Assembly (NCBI RefSeq): GCF_001643235.1
Contig: NZ_LQWY01000003.1
Location: forward strand, 1 to 64,000
Length of the DNA: 64,000 nt
Reading direction: 5' to 3'
DNA from: Domibacillus aminovorans
GTDB taxonomy: Bacteria > Bacillota > Bacilli > Bacillales > Domibacillaceae
Made by a program: the position numbers and the translations under genes. The notes below the pieces were generated by a model that saw only the letters and a program-made list of their open reading frames with translations, did no database searches and was not told the DNA's origin. The first letter of the stretch is position 1, and each line of letters begins with the position of its first letter. This document shows, piece by piece, positions 8,074-15,107 of the stretch.

Positions 8074-8553
8074 TTACGGCTCGATTAGTTTAAAAGGAGC
8101 AGCAACAGTTACTTGGTTCTCTGAGCTATGTTCTTTTTCATAGTCGCGAAAATTTTTGATAATACGATAGTTACCAGCAGAAAGTTCCTCACTAAAAATT
8201 TCGAATAAAATCGCTTCGGATGCTGTCTTGTTAGGAGCAAGGAGATGCCCTTCATCGGTAAAAAACATTCCTTTTTTAAGTGGAACACTATACCAGGTTC
8301 CATTCACGTTTTTCTCTAATAAAAAGTTAGTTCCGTAAAGGAATGTAACCTTCCCATCATTTTGCAAAGTAACCGCGACTTCATTATCCTTTGTGGTATA
8401 TTGCTCTTTTTTAAGCTTGATTGTAATTCCCTCTTTAGAAGACGGAAGGTCCCCATGAATCTTAGCTTCGGATCGTTTTGGTTCTAGTTGACAGGCGACT
8501 AGCAAAAGGGACACTATCGTTAAGAAAGAAATGAGTATCGTATGCTTTTTCAT
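8074..8553 (-). CDS. lipoprotein with an Ig-like (Big_14-type) domain
   Basis: 159 residues from ATG 8553, chosen because GGAGAG precedes it at good spacing. Residues 1-22 form a lipoprotein signal ending 'LLLVAC'. The mature part has the pattern 'ITIKLKKEQYTTKDNEVAVTL … LLEKNVNGTWYSVPL … YRIIKNF', which I recognise as the single Ig-like domain common in Bacillus extracytoplasmic lipoproteins (Big_14). It should be anchored on the outer face of the membrane. The binding partner is unknown. It is monocistronic in a debris-rich region. Confidence 0.75.
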   Translation of the reverse strand: MKKHTILISFLTIVSLLLVACQLEPKRSEAKIHGDLPSSKEGITIKLKKEQYTTKDNEVAVTLQNDGKVTFLYGTNFLLEKNVNGTWYSVPLKKGMFFTDEGHLLAPNKTASEAILFEIFSEELSAGNYRIIKNFRDYEKEHSSENQVTVAAPFKLIEP

Positions 8554-8595
8554 CAAAATCTCTCCTTTCCATGATTCACACAATAAGCATCACCG

Positions 8596-8696
8596 AAATG
8601 ATCAAACTTTTTTATGAAAATTAATGAATTAAGCAAACGAAAATACCCCATTTTGATCAATCTTTTTTCAAAATGGAGTATTTTTATTTGTTGTTA
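8596..8696. repeat. dispersed hairpin element, copy A
   Basis: ATCAAACTTTTTTAT at the left end is followed by a hairpin at 8640-8684 (AAAATACCCCATTTTGA / TCAAAATGGAGTATTTT) with a T-rich loop. The inner TTTTGATCAATC…TCAAAA core and the left-end motif match, in reverse complement, the element at 56505-56600. The outer stem bases differ but still pair. May double as a bidirectional terminator. Confidence 0.5.
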
Positions 8697-8805
8697 TAAA
8701 CAGATTTTTGGAGTGTTTTTAATCAAACTTTATTTTAAAGTTACATTATCTACCTCGATCAGCCGCACAAAGTAATTTTCAAACATATATTCACGTGTTG
8801 TCCTC

Positions 8806-8925
8806 ATGCATGTCGATGGTTATCGAGGCTATAACGACATACCAAAGGTGAGGCTTGTCGGCTGTTGGGCACATGCACGTTGTAAGTTAGATGAAGCACT
8901 GAAAGCCATGCCCCAAGAAAACTAA
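8806..8925 (+). mobile_element. IS66-family transposase fragment
   Basis: A 39-codon frame reads 'HVDGYRGYND … LVGCWAHARCKLDEAL', the 'tDgy-gYn … gCwaHaRR' block of IS66 TnpC transposases, and then stops. Neither the N-terminus nor the C-terminus of the transposase is present. It is flanked by two similar 28-bp A/T-rich direct repeats (8716-8743 and 9084-9111). Confidence 0.75.
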
Positions 8926-8941
8926 TTAAATTATACAATAA

Positions 8942-8969
8942 AGCGCCCACGGAAAGACACGTGGGCGCT
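8942..8969. terminator. hairpin, possible terminator
   Basis: 10-bp GC-rich stem AGCGCCCACG/CGTGGGCGCT with an 8-nt loop, just after the IS66 fragment. The T-run is poor. The bases up to 9122 hold no gene. Confidence 0.45.
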
Positions 8970-9122
8970 ATTTGGCGCTTACTTATAAAGTAATAGATAT
9001 TTCATTTAATTTATCTTTTTGCAAGGAAATTAATCGATTGTACAAAACCCCTCTGGTATAACCAATCTGCTATTTCATAGTAGATTTTAATCAAACTGCT
9101 TATTTTAATGTTTGAGTAGAGA

Positions 9123-9353
9123 CTACTTTGTTACAGCTTCTTTTTTTGTGGCTTCTATTGATGGTGTGGCTTTTACTGCAGATGCCGTTTTTACTTCAGT
9201 TGTCGCTTCTACTGCAGGTGTCGTTTCTGCTGCAGGTGTCATTTCTACTGCTGATGTCGATTCCTCTTTAGAATTAAGTGGAGAAGCTAAAGCTGTTCCT
9301 GCTATTACTGAAACAGCTAATGTCGTTGCCCCTATTAACAGAACTTTTTTCAT
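9123..9353 (-). CDS. small secreted protein with Thr/Ala/Glu-rich repeats
   Basis: 76 residues from ATG 9353, preceded by an excellent AAGGAGG (an upstream in-frame extension has no such site). Residues 1-24 are a Sec signal peptide (MKKVLLIGATTLAVSVIAG…ALA). The mature part is low complexity, made of about six degenerate units like 'AVEATP/AAETTP/AVKATP'. No enzyme motif is present. It is transcribed divergently from a response regulator, and both promoters share direct-repeat sites, so it is a likely target of that system. Function unknown. Confidence 0.7.
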   Translation of the reverse strand: MKKVLLIGATTLAVSVIAGTALASPLNSKEESTSAVEMTPAAETTPAVEATTEVKTASAVKATPSIEATKKEAVTK

Positions 9354-9434
9354 TTCAAATTCCTCCTTATTGTTAATCGCTGTGCGATATAGTATGGGAT
9401 GTCGTTTCCCACTCATCTAATTTAACTAATGAAT

Positions 9435-9450
9435 GTGACAACAATATGAC
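9435..9450 (-). promoter_or_regulatory. direct-repeat site upstream of the small secreted protein
   Basis: On the minus strand GTCAT and GTCAC occur 11 bp apart, next to a TTGTCA -35-like element. The same spacing and core occur on the other side of this intergenic region. OmpR-family regulators typically bind tandem sites of this spacing. Binding is inferred. Confidence 0.5.
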
Positions 9451-9534
9451 GGTGAAAAAATGTAGTGTATCCACCTGACATATGATCACTTATCTAAAGT
9501 CAAATCCCTTGCTTAGATAGGAAATAATGCGTCG

Positions 9535-9552
9535 TTGTCATTTTATTGTCAT
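9535..9552 (+). promoter_or_regulatory. direct-repeat site upstream of the response regulator
   Basis: TTGTCAT at 9535 and 9546: two identical heptamers exactly 11 bp apart, about 80 bp before the response-regulator start. They suggest an autoregulatory binding site for an OmpR-type protein. Confidence 0.55.
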
Positions 9553-9629
9553 ATTCAAGGTATACACTAACGACTTAGCTCTTATTGTGATAAGTTAATT
9601 ACAAAGTATTGTAGAAAGGATGTTTTATA

Positions 9630-10307
9630 GTGAAGCATATCTTACTCATTGAGGACGAATTGCCGATTATTTACATATTAAAAGCGTATTTGGAAAGAAA
9701 GGGTTTTTCGGTGATTTCCCATTCAGGCGAGGGTGATGTAATTCAATTTTTTTTAAATTGTAACCCTTCATTGGTACTTTTGGATTTGATGTTGCCTCAA
9801 AATGATGGGCTTGAGGTTCTAAAGCAAATCCGTCAATATGGTAGTTGTCCTGTCATTATCCTAACGGCTAGAGGTAGTGTGCCCGAACGACTAGCAGGAC
9901 TTGGACAAGGGGCTGATGATTATATTACAAAGCCATTCGATCCTGAGGAGGTTGTGGCTAGAGTTCAAGCCGTATTACGCCGTCCCTCACATTTAGAAGA
10001 TAATGAAATTATTAGATTAGGTCATCTTGTAATAAATCTTACTACTCGTACAGCCTCTTTTTATGATGAGCTAATTCCTTTGTCACCACGTGATTGGGGA
10101 CTGCTCGCCTTCCTAGGAAAACACCCCAATCAATGCTTTACTCGCGATCAACTATTAGATTATGTATGGGGTATGAATTATGAGGGTGCAGATAGAGCTG
10201 TAGATGCTTCAATCAAAAGAATTCGTCAACACTTGCGTGAATGGTCACCAGACGAGGGCGAAATTAAAACAATACGTGGAATGGGGTATGTGCTACGTGT
10301 TAACTAA
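9630..10307 (+). CDS. OmpR/PhoB-family response regulator
   Basis: 225 residues. The receiver domain (1-115) has the acidic pair E8/D9, phosphoacceptor D52 in 'LLDLMLP', T in 'ILTARG' and K in 'YITKPF'. A winged-helix C-terminal effector domain follows ('FTRDQLLDYVWG … VDASIKRIRQHL … IRGMGYVLR'). The GTG start at 9630 follows GAAAGGATG. The gene overlaps the start of the histidine kinase, so the two are translationally coupled. Direct repeats in the upstream region point to autoregulation. The signal is not identifiable. Confidence 0.95.
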   Translation: MKHILLIEDELPIIYILKAYLERKGFSVISHSGEGDVIQFFLNCNPSLVLLDLMLPQNDGLEVLKQIRQYGSCPVIILTARGSVPERLAGLGQGADDYITKPFDPEEVVARVQAVLRRPSHLEDNEIIRLGHLVINLTTRTASFYDELIPLSPRDWGLLAFLGKHPNQCFTRDQLLDYVWGMNYEGADRAVDASIKRIRQHLREWSPDEGEIKTIRGMGYVLRVN

Positions 10308-11775
10308 CTTACAGTCTGATAAAAGTATCCCTTTACTGCGTTTTTGGACTCGTAGATATGCGGGAGTGTTAATAGCCATTATTATCTTATTAGGGATTGT
10401 CGCTGGTGTATGGCTAAAAGTAAACGAAAATCAACAAAACTTTCAAATACTACAGGCAAGAGCTGAACAACTTAGTGTTTCATATATACGCGCTATGGAT
10501 ATAATACAATCACAACCAAATTTTCAGCAGGATCAATTACCTAGCACAACTGCTGTACCTACTACACCCGCTATAGCAACGGAAGTAGCGCGTCCGGTTG
10601 CTCAAGATTATATGCAGGTTTTTAATGAAGAGGGTCATAATCTTGTTAACTTTTCGAGTCTAGATATATCAATATCCAAGACTCTTGCTAAAACACCGCC
10701 TACTATAGAAAGTGTGCTAAGCGGTAAAAAAACTAAAGAAAAAATTGAACTTAAGGATGTTACATGGCTACGTGTAGGCATCCCCCTAAGGAAAGAGGGA
10801 AATGTTATAGGTGCTTTATATTTAAGTACCCCTACCCCTTCATCAGAGATGCTTTCGAAGAATATAGAAACTTATGGATTTCTTGTGCTTATTATTTTAG
10901 GAATCGCATTTGGAGGTTGGCTTGTAATATATCACCTTTCTAGAAAATTAACTCGTCCCTTACATCAATTAACGGAAGCTGCGAGACAAGTCTCGGAAGG
11001 GGATTACTCGCCGAATCTGCCATCAGCAACGAAAGTAAAAGAAGTTGAATTACAACAACTATTCTCTTCTTTTAAGATGATGACAAAGCGTTTGCAACAA
11101 CTTGAACAAATGAGAACAGATTTACTTGCAGGAGTTTCTCACGAATTAAGGACCCCTGTTACTTCGATTCGTGGTATGATTCAAGCCGTCCAAGGAGGCG
11201 TTGTCACAGGGGAAACAGCAGATCAATTTTTAGTAACAACGTTAGAAGAAGCTAAAAGAATGCAAAAAATGGTAGAAGATTTATTAGATTTTACGTCATT
11301 AGAATCTAGCACAATTCATGGAGAGTTTGTCTTATTATCTCTCTCAGAGGTAATAGAAGAGGTAATCCAACAGGTTCATTCCATAGAAGGTTTTAAAGAT
11401 ATAGACATTGATGTCTCTCCTTTAATCAAACCACTGAAAATAGTAGCTGACAGAGGTCAGATTAAGCAAATTCTGCTTAACCTCTTAATGAATAGTGCAG
11501 GAGCAGAGGCTACTAAAATCACTTTAAGCCTCAATATGGAAGAAAAAAAGCTGTACCTTGATATATTAGATAATGGTAAAGGTATTGCAGAACAAGAAAT
11601 TCCTTATATTTTTGAACGATATTATCGAGGAGACAGTAAAAGAAAGAAGAAGCAAGGATTAGGGCTTGGGTTACCTTTAAGTCGATTACTTGCTGAAGCT
11701 AATAATTGTGAATTGTTCTTAATATCAACCTCACCGCATGAAACTATATTTCGTCTCATGTTACTTATTGAATAA
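10288..11775 (+). CDS. membrane sensor histidine kinase of the OmpR-type system
   Basis: About 495 residues. One TM helix near residues 22-45 (GVLIAIIILLGIVAGVWL), a 140-residue extracytoplasmic sensor region with a Pro/Thr/Ala-rich stretch, a second TM (FLVLIILGIAFGGWLVIYHL), HAMP (LTRPLHQLTEAARQVSEG), HisKA with 'SHELRTPVTSIRG' (His about 285) and an ATPase domain with 'NLLMNS', 'DNGKGI' and 'GLGLPLS'. ATG 10288 (or GTG 10297) overlaps the 3' end of the regulator. The extracytoplasmic domain matches no sensor family I know. The partner is the upstream regulator. Confidence 0.92.
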   Translation: MCYVLTNLQSDKSIPLLRFWTRRYAGVLIAIIILLGIVAGVWLKVNENQQNFQILQARAEQLSVSYIRAMDIIQSQPNFQQDQLPSTTAVPTTPAIATEVARPVAQDYMQVFNEEGHNLVNFSSLDISISKTLAKTPPTIESVLSGKKTKEKIELKDVTWLRVGIPLRKEGNVIGALYLSTPTPSSEMLSKNIETYGFLVLIILGIAFGGWLVIYHLSRKLTRPLHQLTEAARQVSEGDYSPNLPSATKVKEVELQQLFSSFKMMTKRLQQLEQMRTDLLAGVSHELRTPVTSIRGMIQAVQGGVVTGETADQFLVTTLEEAKRMQKMVEDLLDFTSLESSTIHGEFVLLSLSEVIEEVIQQVHSIEGFKDIDIDVSPLIKPLKIVADRGQIKQILLNLLMNSAGAEATKITLSLNMEEKKLYLDILDNGKGIAEQEIPYIFERYYRGDSKRKKKQGLGLGLPLSRLLAEANNCELFLISTSPHETIFRLMLLIE

Positions 11776-11808
11776 ACTATTAGAGGAAGTAAAATAGACA
11801 AGTAAAAC

Positions 11809-11860
11809 AAACACCCCCTGAATCGTAATAGTTTGACATACGATAATAGAAGGTGTTTCT
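11809..11860 (+). terminator. intrinsic terminator of the two-component operon
   Basis: Outer stem AAACACC/GGTGTTT and inner stem ATCGTA/TACGAT enclose a loop, followed by a T/C-rich run. Located 34 bases after the kinase stop. Confidence 0.55.
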
Positions 11861-11882
11861 TTCTTAGAAGACATATACGAAA

Positions 11883-12170
11883 TTAGGTTGTTTTTTCACG
11901 TAAAATTAGATTAGGTACTAATCGAATATAAATAAGTTCACCTGCAAGCTCAACGATTGTCTGCGTTACGATTACGGCAGCTACCAGCGTGCTTAACTCG
12001 TTGGGCAACGCCAAGGCAAGAGGAAGAACTACAAGAGAATTGCGTGTTGATCCACTGAAGATAAGGACACGGCCTGATCCTGTATCGAGCTTAAACCACT
12101 TAGCGATAAATCGAGAAACAACAGGTACGATGATCATAAAAGCAACATATAAATGAACAAAACAAGATTT
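11883..12170 (-). pseudogene. 3' fragment of an arsenite/bile-acid-type transporter
   Basis: The minus-strand frame reads 'VSRFIAKWFKLDTGSGRVLIF', 'STRNSLVVLPLALALP', '…VTQTIVELAGELIYIRLVP', matching the last quarter of ACR3/BASS-family transporters, where 'TRNSLVVLPLAL' is a hallmark. Upstream of about 12170 the similarity stops with no start codon or ribosome-binding site, so most of the gene is gone. A partner ars operon is not present. Confidence 0.7.
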
Positions 12171-12258
12171 GTTTATGTTTAATATTCTTTTTCATTCAAA
12201 GGGCTTATTTTTCTTCTCTTAAAATACACAATAATTTGGAAGGGAGTGAGTGTATTTT

Positions 12259-13413
12259 ATGAAAAATTTATTCAATAAAGATGTACAGTCACTCGAAATT
12301 TCTGGGATCATAAAAATGTCTGAAATAATTAAAACATACGATGGTGTCGTGGCATTAACAATAGGCGAACCTGACTTTCAAACACCCTTTTTGATAAAAG
12401 AAGCAGGGAAGGCTGCCATAGACAACAATCGTACGTTTTATGCACCAACGGCGGGGGAACCCGCACTGCGAAAAGCAGTGTCATCATTTATGGAACGGAG
12501 ATATCATTTATCGTATAACCCCGACACTGAAATTATTGTCACGAATGGGACAACCGAAGCCGTGTTTCTTACGTTGAAGACCCTTTTGTCACCAGGTGAT
12601 GAAGTTATCCTTGCAACACCCGCTTATCCAGGGTATGAGCCCGTTATAAAGTTGTGCGGCGGTGTACTCGTGCCTATTGATGTTAGCGGCACCCGTTTTA
12701 AGTTAACAAAAGAACAACTGGAGCAAGCCATTACACCTAAAACAAAAGCAATCATTCTAACGTTCCCCTCTAATCCAACAGGCGCTATCCTAACAAAAGA
12801 TGAGTTAATGGATTTGGCGAAAGTCATCGAAAAACATAATGTTTTCGTCATTTCAGACGAATTGTACAGTGAATTGGTTTTTGATCAACCTCATCAATCT
12901 ATCGCTTCATTTCCTTCTATAAGAGAAAAAGTGATTGTTATTAATGGCGTGTCCAAGTCTCATGCGATGACGGGATGGAGAATCGGATGTACGTTTGCGC
13001 CTTCCTATATCACCAATGAACTGTTTAAAGTTCATGAATGCCTCAATACAAGTATCTCTTCTATCTCACAAGAAGCCGCTGCCTATGCCTTCAATCACGG
13101 AGAAAAAGAAGTGGAACAAATGAAACTCGAATATCAAAAACGGAGAGATTACTTGTGTAAACGATTAAATGCCTTGGGATTAGATACAATTGTGCCTGAT
13201 GGAACGTTTTATGCGTTTCCAAGTATAAAAAGATTTCATCATGATTCGTATGCATTCAGCATGGAACTGTTGGAGCAAGCGAAAGTAGGTCTTCTGCCCA
13301 GTACCGTTTTTACAAAAGGAGGGTCGGATCGACTGCGTATCTCCTTTGCTTATTCGATGGAAAAATTGAATGAAGCGATGAATAGAATCGAGCAATACTT
13401 AAAAAACAAATAA
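12259..13413 (+). CDS. class I PLP-dependent aminotransferase (PatA/AspB-like)
   Basis: 384 residues. Family features in order: 'LTIGEPDFQTP', 'YAPTAGEPALRKAV', 'NGTTEAVFLTL', 'PAYPGYEP', 'FPSNPTGA' (Asn contacting PLP), 'SDELYSEL' (Asp/Tyr), the Schiff-base lysine in 'NGVSKSHAMTGWRIG', and a C-terminal 'DRLRISFAYS' Arg for the substrate carboxylate. The sequence is closest in style to B. subtilis PatA (N-acetyl-LL-diaminopimelate aminotransferase), but substrate cannot be fixed from sequence. ATG 12259 is taken over GTG 12250 because the GGGAG site is nearer to proper spacing. Monocistronic with its own terminator. Confidence 0.9.
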   Translation: MKNLFNKDVQSLEISGIIKMSEIIKTYDGVVALTIGEPDFQTPFLIKEAGKAAIDNNRTFYAPTAGEPALRKAVSSFMERRYHLSYNPDTEIIVTNGTTEAVFLTLKTLLSPGDEVILATPAYPGYEPVIKLCGGVLVPIDVSGTRFKLTKEQLEQAITPKTKAIILTFPSNPTGAILTKDELMDLAKVIEKHNVFVISDELYSELVFDQPHQSIASFPSIREKVIVINGVSKSHAMTGWRIGCTFAPSYITNELFKVHECLNTSISSISQEAAAYAFNHGEKEVEQMKLEYQKRRDYLCKRLNALGLDTIVPDGTFYAFPSIKRFHHDSYAFSMELLEQAKVGLLPSTVFTKGGSDRLRISFAYSMEKLNEAMNRIEQYLKNK

Positions 13414-13455
13414 AAAAGGCATTTAAAACAGATTTCATTTTAAATGCCTTTTTTT
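13412..13455. terminator. intrinsic terminator of the aminotransferase gene
   Basis: GGCATTTAAAA/TTTTAAATGCC stem flanked by A- and T-runs, so it can work in both directions. It starts within the stop codon. Confidence 0.8.
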
Positions 13456-13499
13456 ATGAGCATACTTTTGCTCTGTACCTTTGTAAAAATGATGCCGTG

Positions 13500-13643
13500 T
13501 TAAATGCCGCTTTCTGTTGGTGTTTGTTCGGTTTGTAATGGCTGTGGTTCTGCAACAGGTTCTTCGGATGGCGGTTCTTCAACAGGCGGTTCTTTCGGTG
13601 TAGGAACTTCAGGCGTTTCCACAGATTCTTGCTTCAGGATCAT
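13500..13643 (-). pseudogene. proline/glutamate-rich C-terminal remnant
   Basis: The minus-strand frame encodes 'VPTPKEPPVEEPPSEEPV' and ends in TAA. Proline-rich tails like this cap penicillin-binding proteins and wall-spanning proteins. The only ATG has no ribosome-binding site, and the protein-like frame continues upstream in another phase ('VKDINDPEA'), which suggests a decayed gene end. Family not assignable. Confidence 0.35.
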
Positions 13644-13696
13644 TAATATCTTTTACCGCTTTTGCTATCTAAACTTGTTTAAACGTGAGAGGGGGC

Positions 13697-13825
13697 ATGA
13701 TCTCACCAATTGTCCGATTACTCTTTATCAAGTGGATAGGGGCAGTTGCACTCCTGCAAGCTGTTATTAATTCAGTACCGTCCGATTACTTAAAAAATAC
13801 TGGAAACGGTGATAAAAATGGCTAG
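13697..13825 (+). CDS. 42-residue small protein
   Basis: ATG 13697 has a strong GAGAGGGGG upstream. The peptide has one amphipathic/hydrophobic helix (IVRLLFIKWIGAVALLQAVI) and a polar tail. Its end overlaps the start of the next reading frame by 8 bases, an operon-like arrangement. Function unknown. Confidence 0.45.
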   Translation: MISPIVRLLFIKWIGAVALLQAVINSVPSDYLKNTGNGDKNG

Positions 13826-14096
13826 CAACTTTTCATTTTTTCGTGCGAAATGGGATGTACTTGCTAATTTAGTGGAGTCAGCAGAAAGAAATGTGTATGT
13901 GGACCCTCATACAACATTAATGAAACTGCGCTTGTTTGCGGAGACCATGACGAAATACATTTTGGCATCTGAGAATATTCGTGAAGCATACAATACGACG
14001 CAAGTGGATCGGACTAATACGATACGGCGTGAAGGAATTTTAGAGCCAGAATTCATTCAAATGATGGCGCAAATGAATAAACAACAAGATAAATAA
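13818..14096 (+). pseudogene. truncated DUF4145-type N-terminus of a restriction/helicase subunit
   Basis: 92 residues 'MASNFSFFRAKWDVLANL … SAERNVYVDPHTTLMKLRLF … TTQVDRTNTIRREGILEPE' match the N-terminal DUF4145-like domain of type I restriction HsdR and related DEAD/DEAH nucleases, which are normally about 1000 residues. The reading frame ends abruptly with a polar tail and no helicase follows. I therefore read it as the leftover 5' end of a defence gene. No HsdM/HsdS is nearby. Confidence 0.6.
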
Positions 14097-14200
14097 ATCC
14101 TTGTTGTATCAACGATTGAAGATGCTTTTGGACAATATTGTCCGTTATCAACTTATAAAGGAGTCGCTTCATAATGGAATTAATCGAACTACAAATGAAA

Positions 14201-14238
14201 AAAAGCCTTGTGGTTTTAATTTCCACAAGGAGCTTTTA
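14201..14238. terminator. hairpin terminator
   Basis: AAAAGCCTTGTGG pairs with CCACAAGGAGCTTTT (2-nt bulge), T-run on both strands. It serves the minus-strand gene that ends at 14242. A tiny plus-strand frame with a good ribosome-binding site (ATG 14174) runs into it and is probably a gene remnant. Confidence 0.55.
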
Positions 14239-14241
14239 CAT

Positions 14242-14493
14242 TTAGTATAGGGTAGGGGTAGGATAACAGGCAACAGCATCAATAAGTCTTGGGTCTATAC
14301 CATAAAACATCCAGAATGCACCGTTCCATCTATATCCGGAAATTTCGCCATACTCGACACGAGTTGGATAAAACCAAAAACTTTCCCCATTTCTAAGCCA
14401 AACATAAGTGTTTTGAAATACACAGTCTATGATATAGGATGGAGAAGAAGGCTTTGGTGGAATAAACGGTGGTGGAGGGAATTCAGGTGGCAT
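14242..14493 (-). CDS. small proline-rich Bacillus protein, hypothetical
   Basis: 83 residues from ATG 14493 with AAAGGAGTG upstream. N-terminal 'MPPEFPPPPFIPPKPSSPSY' is followed by an aromatic-rich domain ('YVWLRNGESFWFYPT', 'GYRWNGAFWMFYGIDPR') and a final Cys. I recall small proteins of this type in many Bacillus genomes, often mislabelled 'transporter', but no TM segment is present. Function unknown; a surface or spore role is possible but not shown. Confidence 0.7.
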   Translation of the reverse strand: MPPEFPPPPFIPPKPSSPSYIIDCVFQNTYVWLRNGESFWFYPTRVEYGEISGYRWNGAFWMFYGIDPRLIDAVACYPTPTLY

Positions 14494-14578
14494 ACGATTT
14501 CACTCCTTTATTAGATAGTTACTCAACATAATATGCTGAAATAAACAGAAGTGATCTAGGGCAATTGTGAAGGATTCT

Positions 14579-14620
14579 ACTTAAGCTAACGGGTGTATTA
14601 GTTGAAAAAGTGAACTATAA
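14579..14620 (+). repeat. intergenic ACGGGTG repeat, copy 1
   Basis: CTAACGGGTGTATTAGTTGA followed by AAAAGTGAA is closely similar to 55266-55305 (CTAAACGGGTGCGTTAGTT…AAAGTGAA). Its core is weakly palindromic. A protein-like fragment (…LDHIVNELDRMNTELQK) without a start follows and ends at about 14702. Confidence 0.4.
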
Positions 14621-14722
14621 AATCGGCTTCGAATGAAAAATATAATGACTTAGATCACATTGTAAATGAATTGGACAGAATGAATACTGAACTTCAAAAA
14701 TAGTGTTGAATTCTTCTTCTTT

Positions 14723-14752
14723 AGAATCGTCAATCAAGACGGTTCTTTTTTT
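14723..14752 (+). terminator. intrinsic terminator
   Basis: AGAATCGTC/GACGGTTCT (one G-T) with a 6-nt loop and T-run, after a short decayed frame. Confidence 0.6.
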
Positions 14753-14877
14753 GTGCTGCAATGAGTTAGAATTTTCAACACGCAATATTTACCGTCAGGT
14801 TATGATTACTACAATTTGATGATGATACGTCTTTATAAAATGCCTTTTTAGGATTTTTTCACCATAACAAATATGAC

Positions 14878-14912
14878 AAGCAGGTTACGCTTTTATAACC
14901 TGCTTTTTTTTT
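14878..14912 (+). terminator. intrinsic terminator
   Basis: 10-bp stem AAGCAGGTTA/TAACCTGCTT with an 8-nt loop and eight Ts. No recognisable gene immediately precedes it, so the transcript it ends is probably lost. Confidence 0.65.
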
Positions 14913-14939
14913 TGAAAAAAGTGACCTGATTAAATCCAA

Positions 14940-15107
14940 GCCCTGTGTGCGTTGAAGCTGGTGGTGAAAACAGGAAACTATTATTATGGAAAGCTAGTTT
15001 AATTTGGAAGGTTAAAACCTATTGCAGGATTGCTAGATTTCCGGCAACATTAAACCCGAAGCACGGGCACCACATTCACAAACAAATGACAAGGGAGGAT
15101 TCCAAAA
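14940..15107 (+). promoter_or_regulatory. long 5' leader of the CAP-domain gene, possible structured RNA
   Basis: About 165 bases without a supported gene precede the CAP gene. Short complementary pairs are visible (AGGTT/AACCT at 15009-15020, CCCG/CGGG at 15055-15067, TTGC/GCAA). I tested it by eye against the c-di-AMP, c-di-GMP and cobalamin riboswitch consensus and saw no match. Confidence 0.25.

Noticed and set aside
9112-9420. 102-codon plus-strand frame opposite the small secreted protein
   Set aside because: It is the mirror of a repetitive gene whose own strand has a signal peptide and an AAGGAGG site.
13504-13770. Ser/Gly-rich 88-codon plus-strand frame
   Set aside because: It is the antisense of a proline/glutamate-rich remnant; the minus-strand reading is the biologically familiar one.
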